From an uncultured Ruminococcus sp. (GTDB lineage: Bacteria; Bacillota; Clostridia; Oscillospirales; Ruminococcaceae), in NCBI RefSeq assembly GCF_902762735.1, contig NZ_CACWPP010000026.1, forward strand, positions 1 to 37,363: DNA of 37,363 nucleotides, given 5' to 3'. The notes below the pieces were generated by a model that saw only the letters and a list, made by a program, of their open reading frames with translations, searched no databases and was not told the origin of the DNA. The position numbers were made by a program, and so were the translations under genes. This document shows positions 1-8,015 of this stretch, piece by piece (position 1 is the stretch's first letter; each line of letters opens with the position of its first letter).

Positions 1-95
1 CAATTTTGATGTGTATTGCTGATGATACAAAATGGCTGTTCTTTCGTATTGTTCCCCCGCCTTCGGCGGGGGAACAATACACAACCAAATTGGGA
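1..95. repeat. Palindromic intergenic element interrupted by a GC-rich hairpin
   Basis: Positions 1-29 plus 82-94 match the reverse complement of the 44-bp palindrome at 16868-16911. Here the palindrome is interrupted by about 52 bp (30-81). The interruption is bounded by a 5-bp direct repeat ATACA (25-29 and 77-81). It contains a perfect 16-bp stem (46-61 with 65-80) with a 3-nt loop. The sequence shows a palindrome nested in a palindrome; that it arose by insertion is inferred from comparison with the intact copy. Confidence 0.7.
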
Positions 96-120
96 TACAG
101 AATTTAGCGGAGACAAAAAC

Positions 121-180
121 AGTTGGCGGTTTTCTTTGCGATAACTCTATTATCAGCGGCGTCCCAAAGGGATGTCCATA
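121..180 (+). repeat. 3' remnant of the MITE-like element family
   Basis: The segment around ACAGTTGGCG and the terminal AAAGGGATGTCCATA resemble the end of the element at 19934-20054, which has ACAGTTGGCG and AAAGGGATAGTCATA. No matching left terminus is seen upstream, so this is a remnant or a composite with the palindrome at 1-95. It forms part of the leader of the antiporter gene at 223. Confidence 0.5.
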
Positions 181-222
181 ATAAATAACTTGGATAATTA
201 TATTACATACGGAGCATCTGAT

Positions 223-1851
223 ATGAAAAAATATATTAACAAAATAGTTCTGGTCGCGCTGATAGGGATCTTTACAGCGGCATGCGCATTTCAGTCGCCG
301 ATAGGGGAGGCTGTGGGCACACTATGGTCGCTTTTGCCGCCGATAGTGGCGATAGGTCTGGCACTTATCACTAAGGAGGTCTATTCCTCACTGTTCATCG
401 GCATTATCACGGGCGGCGTTATCTGGTCAGCATCGCAGGGCGGCGGGTTTGAAGGATTTTTCACCGCAGTCGTCCAAAAAGGACTGACAGCGAATATTGC
501 AGATGCCTATAATGTGGGCATACTTATTTTTCTGGTAGTTCTCGGCATTATCGTTTCGCTGATAAACAAGGCGGGAGGCAGCAGGGCATACGGCGAATGG
601 GCGGCTTCTCACATAAAGACCCGCAAAGGTGCATGCCTTTCCACTTTTTTGCTGGGCGTACTGATATTTGTTGACGATTATTTCAACTGCCTGACAGTGG
701 GTTCTGTGATGCGTCCCGTGACAGACAAGCATAATGTCAGCCGTGCAAAGCTCGCATATCTTATTGATGCGACTGCCGCGCCAGTCTGCATAATCTCGCC
801 CATCTCCAGCTGGGCGGCGGCTGTCAGCGGCACGGTGGACGGCGTGAACGGTATCCGACTGTTCATCAACACGATCCCCTATAACCTTTATGCGCTGCTG
901 ACACTGGTGATGGTGGTGTTCATATCGCTTACCAACACGGATTTCGGTCCGATGAAACGCCACGAAAAAAATGCTTCAGACGGAGATATTTTCACCACGC
1001 GCAGTACAGTCTACCCGAAAGACCCCGAGCCATCGAATAAAAACGGCAAAGTTATTGACCTTATACTGCCTGTTGTCATGCTGATGATCTGCTGTGTGCT
1101 GGGCATGGTCTACACTGGAGGCATCTTTAGCGGTGTTGGCTTTGTTACTGCTTTTGCTGACTGTGATGCAGCATATGGGCTGTCACTCGGTTCGATAGGT
1201 GCGCTGATGCTGGTGATAGTGTATTTTCTTTGCCGCCGCATACTTACTTTTAACGAGTGCATGGACGCTATCCCGCAGGGTTTCAAGCAGATGGTGCCTG
1301 CCATACTGATACTTACCTTTGCATGGACGCTTAAATCAATGACTATCCTGCTTGAGGCGGGTCCGTTCGTTTCGGGATTGGTGGAAAGTGCCAATACTCT
1401 GAAAATGCTGCTGCCTTTCATACTATTTGTGGTCGCGATAGGGCTTTCCTTTGCAACGGGTACATCATGGGGAACTTTCGGCATACTCATACCGATAGTT
1501 ACTCACGTTTTTTCGGCAGAACTTGCAGGCGTGTCAGCAACGGGACAGATACCTGAAATGGTGATAATCTGCATTTCAGCCTGCCTTGCGGGAGCTGTGT
1601 GCGGCGACCACTGCTCGCCTATATCGGACACTACCATCATGGCTTCAACAGGCGCACAGTGCGATCATGTCAACCATGTAGCTACGCAATTGCCGTATGC
1701 ATTCACAGTTGCTTCTGTTTGTGCTGCGGGCTACCTGCTTGCGGGACTTGTGCAGAATGTTTATGTCGTTCTGGGAAGTTCAATTCTTCTTATGCTGGGC
1801 TTACTGATCATCATAAGGGGAAGGACGGGAAAAACTGAAACAGCAAAATAA
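223..1851 (+). CDS. NhaC-family Na+/H+ antiporter (membrane)
   Basis: A 542-aa polytopic membrane protein, likely an NhaC-superfamily Na+/H+ or amino-acid/Na+ antiporter of the cytoplasmic membrane. About 11-12 hydrophobic segments run along its length. Family-like conserved segments are visible: FVDDYFNCLTVGSVMRPVTD, IDATAAPVCIISPISSWAA, ATGTSWGTFGILIPI and GDHCSPISDTT. I chose the ATG at 223 because GGAG (211-214) lies 8 nt upstream; an in-frame ATG at 172 would add 17 hydrophilic residues and lacks a ribosome site. The gene stands alone and is followed by a hairpin shared with convergent nrdR. The exchanged substrate cannot be read from the sequence. Confidence 0.85.
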   Translation: MKKYINKIVLVALIGIFTAACAFQSPIGEAVGTLWSLLPPIVAIGLALITKEVYSSLFIGIITGGVIWSASQGGGFEGFFTAVVQKGLTANIADAYNVGILIFLVVLGIIVSLINKAGGSRAYGEWAASHIKTRKGACLSTFLLGVLIFVDDYFNCLTVGSVMRPVTDKHNVSRAKLAYLIDATAAPVCIISPISSWAAAVSGTVDGVNGIRLFINTIPYNLYALLTLVMVVFISLTNTDFGPMKRHEKNASDGDIFTTRSTVYPKDPEPSNKNGKVIDLILPVVMLMICCVLGMVYTGGIFSGVGFVTAFADCDAAYGLSLGSIGALMLVIVYFLCRRILTFNECMDAIPQGFKQMVPAILILTFAWTLKSMTILLEAGPFVSGLVESANTLKMLLPFILFVVAIGLSFATGTSWGTFGILIPIVTHVFSAELAGVSATGQIPEMVIICISACLAGAVCGDHCSPISDTTIMASTGAQCDHVNHVATQLPYAFTVASVCAAGYLLAGLVQNVYVVLGSSILLMLGLLIIIRGRTGKTETAK

Positions 1852-1866
1852 GGCATATAAAAGACA

Positions 1867-1899
1867 AAGCGCCTCGCAGTATCTTTCTGCGGGGCGCTT
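1867..1899. terminator. Hairpin between convergent antiporter gene and nrdR
   Basis: A 13-bp stem with one mismatch (1867-1879 with 1887-1899) and a 7-nt loop. On the minus strand it is followed by a T-rich stretch, so it is best read as the nrdR terminator. It may also act for the upstream plus-strand gene. Confidence 0.75.
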
Positions 1900-1936
1900 G
1901 CCGTGATATTATGAGTTTGGAAAAAGCCGCAGTTCA

Positions 1937-2383
1937 TCACTTCTGCGACAATTCTGATATTATCTGAATAAATGAGTCAACATCATTGAAGTCCTTATAA
2001 ACGGACGCAAAACGAACATAAGCAACATGATCCAGCTTTTTCAGACCATTCAGCACCATGTCGCCTATCTCGCCCGTGGTGGTCTCCGTCTGCATTTTGT
2101 TGGCGTATGTATTCTCGATGTCGTCCACAAGATCAGTGACCTGTTCAACGCTGACAGGGCGTTTCTTGATGGCGTTTTGCAGACCTTTTATCAGTTTTGT
2201 CCTGTCAAAAGGCTCAAAAGAACCGTCCTTTTTATATACCATGAGCAGCGGCTTTTCAACTACCTCATAGGTGGTGAAACGCCTTCCGCACTTGGGACAT
2301 TCGCGCCTTCTGCGCTTTTTGCCCTCACTGGGTCTTGAATCTATTACACGAGTATCCTCGTGACTGCAAAAGGGACATCTCAT
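1937..2383 (-). CDS. nrdR: Transcriptional repressor NrdR
   Basis: A 148-aa ATP/dATP-sensing repressor of ribonucleotide reductase genes. The N-terminal zinc ribbon has two CxxC pairs (Cys3/Cys6 and Cys29/Cys32), with a basic KKRRRR stretch between them. The ATP-cone domain follows (about 46-136), starting at VYKKDGSFEPFDRTKL. Length and architecture match the family exactly. AGGAG precedes the ATG by about 8 nt. It is monocistronic with its own promoter at 2437-2465. No ribonucleotide reductase gene is in this window, so its targets lie elsewhere. Confidence 0.97.
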   Translation of the reverse strand: MRCPFCSHEDTRVIDSRPSEGKKRRRRECPKCGRRFTTYEVVEKPLLMVYKKDGSFEPFDRTKLIKGLQNAIKKRPVSVEQVTDLVDDIENTYANKMQTETTTGEIGDMVLNGLKKLDHVAYVRFASVYKDFNDVDSFIQIISELSQK

Positions 2384-2436
2384 ATGTAAAACTCCTGTTC
2401 AAAAGAAATAATGTACATTTATTTTCTCTAAACTAT

Positions 2437-2465
2437 ATTATAACACATAAATTTTCAAATTTCAA
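2437..2465 (-). promoter_or_regulatory. nrdR promoter
   Basis: On the minus strand: -35 TTGAAA (2460-2465), 17-bp spacer, -10 TATAAT (2437-2442), about 50 nt upstream of the nrdR start. Confidence 0.75.
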
Positions 2466-2537
2466 GGGGTTTATGAAATATAGTATGAACTTTTTTGTAC
2501 AGACCAAACAATTTGAACAATAATTGGCGTGAATTAT

Positions 2538-2566
2538 TTGCATTTTGCTCAGGAATGTGTTATAAT
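2538..2566 (+). promoter_or_regulatory. coaBC promoter
   Basis: -35 TTGCAT (2538-2543), 17-bp spacer, -10 TATAAT (2561-2566), about 70 nt upstream of the coaBC start. The transcript probably includes the alpha-galactosidase gene that follows. Confidence 0.75.
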
Positions 2567-2641
2567 AAATAGAAAGTGTCCCGCGGGCAGAGCATTCTGC
2601 ACGGATAGGGTATGCAGTTTTTCTTGAGAGGAGAATGGTAT

Positions 2642-3829
2642 ATGTTAAAAGGAAAATGCGCAGTGCTTGGCGTTACAGGTTCGATCGCGGCTTATAAAAT
2701 ACCGAATTTAGCCCGTTTGCTGAAAAAGCAGGGCTGCGATGTCGAAGTTCTGATGACACCTAATGCATGTAATTTTATAAATCCCATCACTTTTGAAAGT
2801 CTGGTGGGACACAAGTGTTTGGTGGATACATTTGACAGGAATTTCCAATACAGCGTTGAACATGTGGCGCTGGCGAAAAAAGCAGATGTGATCATGATAG
2901 CTCCCGCGTCAGCAAATGTTATCGGAAAGATAGCTTCGGGCATAGCCGATGACATGCTGACCACAACAGTGATGGCTTGCAACTGTACAAAAATTATCTC
3001 TCCTGCCATGAACCACAACATGTTCCACAACCCGATAGTTCAGGACAACATCGAAAAACTGCGGAAATTCGGCTATCAGATAGTCGAACCTGAGCAAGGA
3101 ATGCTTGCCAACGGTGACAGTGGTGACGGGAGAATGCCCGAGCCTGAGGTGCTGTACGAGTACATTCTGCGCGAGATAGCCTGCCAGAAAGACCTGTCAG
3201 GCAAGCTGGTGCTTGTGACTGCGGGTGCAACACGCGAGTCCATCGACCCTGTGCGGTTCATCACCAACCATTCCAGCGGGAAAATGGGCATAGCAGTGGC
3301 AAAAGCGGCTATGCTGCGAGGCGCTGATGTCACTCTGGTGGCAGGTCATGTTGAGGCGAAACTTCCGCCTTTTGTGCGTTATGTGCCTGTTGAAAGCGCT
3401 GAGGATATGTACAGAGCTGTAACTCAACTGTCCGATAATATGGATATTATTGTGAAGGCGGCGGCTGTGGCAGATTACACGCCACTCACCACCGCAGACA
3501 GTAAGCTGAAGAAGTCCGATGCTGATATGAGCATTCCGCTGAAACGCACGAAAGACATTCTCAAATCGCTTGGTGAGCGCAAGAGGGAAGGTCAGATCAT
3601 CTGCGGTTTTTCAATGGAAACTGACAATGTACTTGAAAACTCGTCTAAAAAACTGGATAGCAAAAATTGCGATATGATATGTGCAAATTCACTTAGAACA
3701 GCAGGTGCGGGCTTTGGAACTGATACAAATGTAATAACGATGATTACAAAAAGCGGAGCGGAAGAGCTTCCGCTGATGTCAAAGGAAGAAGCTGCTCATA
3801 AGATACTTGACAAATTACTGACATTATAA
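2642..3829 (+). CDS. coaBC: CoaBC: phosphopantothenoylcysteine decarboxylase/synthetase
   Basis: A 395-aa bifunctional coenzyme A enzyme (Dfp). It ligates cysteine to 4'-phosphopantothenate and decarboxylates the product to 4'-phosphopantetheine. The N-terminal FMN-binding half shows GSIAAYK, the [20 protein letters not shown] loop and [11 protein letters not shown], a variant of the PxMNxxMW motif with Phe for Trp. The CTP-dependent synthetase half begins near [13 protein letters not shown] and includes [18 protein letters not shown] and SKLKK. The ATG at 2642 is preceded by AGGAG (2629-2633). It is followed after 10 nt by the GH36 gene, so the two are probably cotranscribed, an unusual pairing. 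Confidence 0.95.
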   Translation: MLKGKCAVLGVTGSIAAYKIPNLARLLKKQGCDVEVLMTPNACNFINPITFESLVGHKCLVDTFDRNFQYSVEHVALAKKADVIMIAPASANVIGKIASGIADDMLTTTVMACNCTKIISPAMNHNMFHNPIVQDNIEKLRKFGYQIVEPEQGMLANGDSGDGRMPEPEVLYEYILREIACQKDLSGKLVLVTAGATRESIDPVRFITNHSSGKMGIAVAKAAMLRGADVTLVAGHVEAKLPPFVRYVPVESAEDMYRAVTQLSDNMDIIVKAAAVADYTPLTTADSKLKKSDADMSIPLKRTKDILKSLGERKREGQIICGFSMETDNVLENSSKKLDSKNCDMICANSLRTAGAGFGTDTNVITMITKSGAEELPLMSKEEAAHKILDKLLTL

Positions 3830-3839
3830 GGCTGTGTAT

Positions 3840-5942
3840 ATGAAAAAAATACAAATATTTGAAAATGGCATTAATGTCGTCTTTGAGATAACGGACGAAG
3901 AACAGATAAGGCTGCTGCACTTTTCTGCTCTGCCGTTCAATGAAAACACATTGACATCTAAAACAGGGAAGGCAGGCTTCTCACTTGTCGAACTGCAAGT
4001 CAGCGGGTTAGACAGGGCAGGAGAACGTCATGGCAATAAATATATTATAACAGCACCCGGTTATCGGCTGAAGTATAAAAATTTTAAAGACATGAACAAC
4101 TCTATCGGCAGAAAGTTGGAGATAACATGCTATGACGATCAAACAGGGCTTGAAACTATATCGCACATGCAGTTCTATAACGGCACACAAGTTGTCAGGA
4201 CATGGACTGAGATCAATAATTGTGGTACAGAAACTTGGACGATAGAGTATGTTTCGTCATTCTCGCTGACAGGTCTTGAAAAGGAAGGACTGCTTCCGCA
4301 GGACGAAAAATTGCGGATCGGAATTTGTCACAATTCGTGGCAGCGCGAGCTTCAATGGCAGTTTTACAGTCTTGAACAGGTCGGTCTTGGATTGGCGCAA
4401 AGCCCGAATTTTCAGCATTCTTCAAAGGTTTTGGGCGTTACGAATGTGGGCAGCTGGTCAACAAAAGAATATATTCCGATGGGATTTGTTGAAAATGCCG
4501 AAGTCGGGTCATCGCTGATGTGGCAGATCGAGCATAACGGGTCGTGGCACTGGGAGATCTCCGATCGCGAGGGGCATCTTTATTTGCAGCTGTCAGGTCC
4601 CAGCGAGATCGAGTCGCACTGGTCGAAAGAACTTTCGCCAAATGAAAGTTTCAAATCTGTATATTGTGCTGTCTGTGCGACTGCCGGCGGCTTTGATGAA
4701 GCTGTTGCACAAATGACTCGCTACCGAAGGTCGATACGCCGCAAAAACCGCGATAATGAACGCTTAGCTGTTATTTTTAACGACTATATGAATTGCCTTT
4801 GGGCAGACCCAACTGCTGAAAAAGAATTCCCGTTGATTGACGCTGCGGCTGAAGTTGGATGCGAATATTTTTGCATAGATGCAGGCTGGTATGCCGATGG
4901 CGTTTGGTGGGACTGGGTAGGTGAATGGCAGGAGAGCCGCCGAAGATTTCCGAACGGGCTTCGCGAAGTCACAAATTATATTCGCAAAAAAGGATTAGTC
5001 CCGGGGGTCTGGCTGGAGATAGAAGTTATGGGCATTAAATGTCCGCTTGCAGATAAATTGCCCGATGACTGGTTCTTTGTCAGACATGGCAGGCGCGTGT
5101 TCGACAGAAGCCGCTATCAACTTGATTTCCGTAATCCTGTGGTGCGCGAATATTGTCATGGCATCATTGACAGACTGGTTAAGGAATATGGTGTTGGGTA
5201 CATAAAAATGGACTATAATATCGAACCGGGAATTGGCACTGAACTTGGTTCTGACAGCTTCGGAGATGGCTTGCTCGAACACGAAAAAGCCTATTTAGCG
5301 TGGTTGGACGAAGTTTTTGATCGCCACAAGGGTCTTATAGTCGAAAATTGCTCCAGCGGCGGTCTGCGAATGGACTATGCGCTGCTTTCGCGCTGCTCTA
5401 TACAATCGACTTCGGATCAGGACGATTATCGAAAATACGCCACGATCGCCGCAAATGCGCCATCTGCGCTGTGTCCTGAGCAGGCGGCTGTGTGGAGTTA
5501 TCCTCTTGTGGGCGGTGATCGCGAGGAAGTCGTTTTTAATATGGTCAACGCGATGCTCCTGCGTATCCATCAAAGCGGTAATCTGGCTGAAATTGACATC
5601 GAACGTCAGGAACTTGTGCGGGAAGCGATAACTGTCTATAAGAATATTCGCCATGATATTAGGAAAGCAGTCCCGTTCTTTCCGCTGGGACTGTCCAAAT
5701 TCTCGGATAATTGGATCGCTCTCGGACTTGAATGTGATGAGAAGTCTTATCTTGCTGTCTGGCGGCGTGAAGGAGCTTCAAACTGTGTTATTCACGTTGG
5801 AGAACATGTTCCCGAAAACGCCCGTATTTCCTGTATTTATCCTGCTTATAATGAATTTCCTTTTCGCTATGAGCCAAATAACAGGACTGTTTCAGTGAAT
5901 TTTGAAAAGCCGTTTACAGCAAGACTATTCCTGCTTGAATAG
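3840..5942 (+). CDS. GH36-family alpha-galactosidase
   Basis: A 700-aa retaining alpha-galactosidase. An N-terminal beta-sandwich (about 1-300) precedes a TIM barrel and a C-terminal beta domain. Landmarks are IDAGWY, the nucleophile segment YIKMDYN (Asp458), the galactose-binding ENCSSGGLRMD, and STSDQDD with the likely acid/base Asp526. There is no signal peptide, so it is cytoplasmic and would act on imported raffinose-type or galactomannan oligosaccharides. I chose the ATG at 3840 because AAGG (3828-3831) is 8 nt upstream; a GTG at 3834 is possible. It follows coaBC by 10 nt. No transporter is adjacent. No clear terminator follows. Confidence 0.9.
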   Translation: MKKIQIFENGINVVFEITDEEQIRLLHFSALPFNENTLTSKTGKAGFSLVELQVSGLDRAGERHGNKYIITAPGYRLKYKNFKDMNNSIGRKLEITCYDDQTGLETISHMQFYNGTQVVRTWTEINNCGTETWTIEYVSSFSLTGLEKEGLLPQDEKLRIGICHNSWQRELQWQFYSLEQVGLGLAQSPNFQHSSKVLGVTNVGSWSTKEYIPMGFVENAEVGSSLMWQIEHNGSWHWEISDREGHLYLQLSGPSEIESHWSKELSPNESFKSVYCAVCATAGGFDEAVAQMTRYRRSIRRKNRDNERLAVIFNDYMNCLWADPTAEKEFPLIDAAAEVGCEYFCIDAGWYADGVWWDWVGEWQESRRRFPNGLREVTNYIRKKGLVPGVWLEIEVMGIKCPLADKLPDDWFFVRHGRRVFDRSRYQLDFRNPVVREYCHGIIDRLVKEYGVGYIKMDYNIEPGIGTELGSDSFGDGLLEHEKAYLAWLDEVFDRHKGLIVENCSSGGLRMDYALLSRCSIQSTSDQDDYRKYATIAANAPSALCPEQAAVWSYPLVGGDREEVVFNMVNAMLLRIHQSGNLAEIDIERQELVREAITVYKNIRHDIRKAVPFFPLGLSKFSDNWIALGLECDEKSYLAVWRREGASNCVIHVGEHVPENARISCIYPAYNEFPFRYEPNNRTVSVNFEKPFTARLFLLE

Positions 5943-6045
5943 CTGTCATTAATTGCGATAAATATACTGACCGATTATTGCTTCCGTAAATTGACCAATA
6001 ATTGTTGCTGCGCTTTTGCTTTATTATACGGAAAGGAGAGATATT

Positions 6046-7380
6046 ATGGACATTAAAATGCCGCGTTATGTTGTTGACGTGCTTGATGTTCTATCAAAAA
6101 ATGAATATGAAGCCTATATAGTCGGCGGCTGTGTCAGAGACAGTCTGATGAACAAGACACCCCATGATTACGATGTTTGCTCAAATTGCACTCCTGATCA
6201 GATGGTGAAGATATTCAAAAATTTTCACACGATCGAAACAGGTCTTAAACATGGCACTCTTACTGTAATGTCAGATCATCAGCCTGTGGAGATCACAACA
6301 TACCGAAGTGACGGCGAGTACACCGATCACCGCAGACCTGATACAGTAAAATTTGAAACCGATCTTCGCGAGGATCTCAGGAGACGTGATTTTACGATCA
6401 ATGCCATGTGCTATAATAATTCTGACGGCATCGTTGATCTTTTTGATGGTCAGAAAGACCTTAAAATGCGCGTTATTCGCTGTGTCGGAAATGCAGAGGA
6501 CAGATTTGAAGAGGACGCGCTTCGCATACTGCGTGCGCTTCGCTTTGCTTCTGTTCTTGATTTTGAGATAGAAGAATATACAGCTGCTGCTATGCGCAAA
6601 AAAGCTCATTTGTTGAGCGCAATTTCTGCTGAACGCATCTTTTCTGAGCTGAAAAAGCTGATCTGCGGTAAAGCGGCACGGAGGATACTCATGGATCACA
6701 GTGATCTTATCTCGGTCATCATTCCCGAGATCGCTCCTTGCATAGGCTGTGCGCAGAATAATATCCATCACTGTTTCGATGTTTACGAACATATCTGCCA
6801 TAGTGTGGAAAATATCGAGCCGAATGAAGATCTGCGCCTTGCTATGCTGTTTCACGACATCGGTAAGCCTCAGAAAAAGACCACTGATGATAACGGGCAG
6901 GATCATTTCAAACTTCATCAGCTGGCCAGTGCCGATCTGGCTGAACAGATACTTTGCAGACTCAAATGTTCAAACAAGACCCTGAACACTGTGAAGGCGC
7001 TGGTCGCTGAACATGATAACAGAATCCCCCCAAAGCGTCGCACTGTCAAGAGATTTATAGCAAAATATGACTATGATTTCTTTACTGACTGGCTGAAAGT
7101 CCGTCGTGCCGATACGCTGGCACAGTCCGATCATCTGCGGGCTGAAAAGCTTGCTGAACTTGATGAACTTGCTACTCTCGGTGAACAGATCAAAGCTGAT
7201 ATGTGCTGCCTGAAAGTGACAGATCTCGCAATTAATGGTCACGATGTCATGTCGCTTGGATACAAAGGTGCTGAAATTAAGGCGGTTTTGAATTTTGCAC
7301 TTGACGCTGTCATTGATGAAATAGCAGAAAATGAACATGATGCTCTTATTGCTTATATTAAGGAGAATTATAATGTCTGA
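6046..7380 (+). CDS. cca: CCA tRNA nucleotidyltransferase
   Basis: A 444-aa class II nucleotidyltransferase that adds or repairs the tRNA 3' CCA end. The head domain has VGGCVRD and the catalytic DYD (Asp41/Asp43). RRRDFTINAM and EDALRILRALRFAS follow, with an HD domain (LFHDIGKP) in the C-terminal half. Start ATG 6046 has AAGGAG 7 nt upstream. The stop overlaps the start of the VanZ-like gene by 8 nt, so they are translationally coupled. The tRNA-Thr at 14335-14407 lacks an encoded CCA, consistent with a need for this enzyme. Confidence 0.95.
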   Translation: MDIKMPRYVVDVLDVLSKNEYEAYIVGGCVRDSLMNKTPHDYDVCSNCTPDQMVKIFKNFHTIETGLKHGTLTVMSDHQPVEITTYRSDGEYTDHRRPDTVKFETDLREDLRRRDFTINAMCYNNSDGIVDLFDGQKDLKMRVIRCVGNAEDRFEEDALRILRALRFASVLDFEIEEYTAAAMRKKAHLLSAISAERIFSELKKLICGKAARRILMDHSDLISVIIPEIAPCIGCAQNNIHHCFDVYEHICHSVENIEPNEDLRLAMLFHDIGKPQKKTTDDNGQDHFKLHQLASADLAEQILCRLKCSNKTLNTVKALVAEHDNRIPPKRRTVKRFIAKYDYDFFTDWLKVRRADTLAQSDHLRAEKLAELDELATLGEQIKADMCCLKVTDLAINGHDVMSLGYKGAEIKAVLNFALDAVIDEIAENEHDALIAYIKENYNV

Positions 7381-7864
7381 AAAAAATGCTCTTATTTTCA
7401 GATGGGTGCTTCTAGTGGGAATGTGTGCCGTTATTTTCATTTTCTCGTCTTTTCCTGCTGAGGAATCTTCTTCTCAAAGCAGTGAGATAGTCAACACTAT
7501 CATCAGTGTTACTGTCAATGACTTTGATAGTAAACCTGTTCCCGAACAGAATGCGCTGACTGAATTGCTGACCGTTTTAGTGCGTAAAGGCGCTCATTTT
7601 ACTGAATATGCAGTCCTTTCGGCTTTAGCTTTCTGCGCTTTTGTTAAGATCAGGAAGCGTTTTCTGCGATGGCTGGCAGCTTTTGCTTTTGCTGCGGTCT
7701 ATTCCTGCTCTGATGAGTTTCATCAGCTTTTTGTACCCGGCAGAGCCGGCATGGTGCGGGACGTTATTCTGGACAGCTGTGGCAGTGCATTCGGTGCATT
7801 TGTCGCATGTTTTATTTCTTTGATGGTCTGCGCACGCCTTATCATTAATAGTAAACAGACGTGA
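7373..7864 (+). CDS. VanZ-like membrane protein
   Basis: A 163-aa VanZ-family membrane protein with about four membrane segments. The family pattern is clear: FIFSSFPAEES after the first helix, VRKGAHFTEYAVLSALAF, and SDEFHQLFVPGRAGMVRDVI followed by DSCGSAFGAF. VanZ gives low-level teicoplanin resistance in enterococci, but most chromosomal homologues have no assigned role and there are no van genes here. AAGGAG lies just before the ATG at 7373, within the 3' end of cca. No terminator is seen after it. Confidence 0.88.
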   Translation: MSEKNALIFRWVLLVGMCAVIFIFSSFPAEESSSQSSEIVNTIISVTVNDFDSKPVPEQNALTELLTVLVRKGAHFTEYAVLSALAFCAFVKIRKRFLRWLAAFAFAAVYSCSDEFHQLFVPGRAGMVRDVILDSCGSAFGAFVACFISLMVCARLIINSKQT

Positions 7865-7951
7865 GCGGCGTTCTATTTAGACTTTATGTTGTGAAATTTC
7901 ACTCTGCTTTGTTTACTTTGCATATTCTTTTGCGCAATTAACTATTATTTG

Positions 7952-7980
7952 TTGACAACTCACTAAAATTGTGATATTAT
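7952..7980 (+). promoter_or_regulatory. Promoter of the GGDEF/EAL gene
   Basis: -35 TTGACA (7952-7957), 17-bp spacer, -10 TATTAT (7975-7980), ending 35 nt before the ATG at 8016. Confidence 0.8.
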
Positions 7981-8015
7981 TATTAATAGGTATTATTGTT
8001 AGTGGGTGGTATCAT

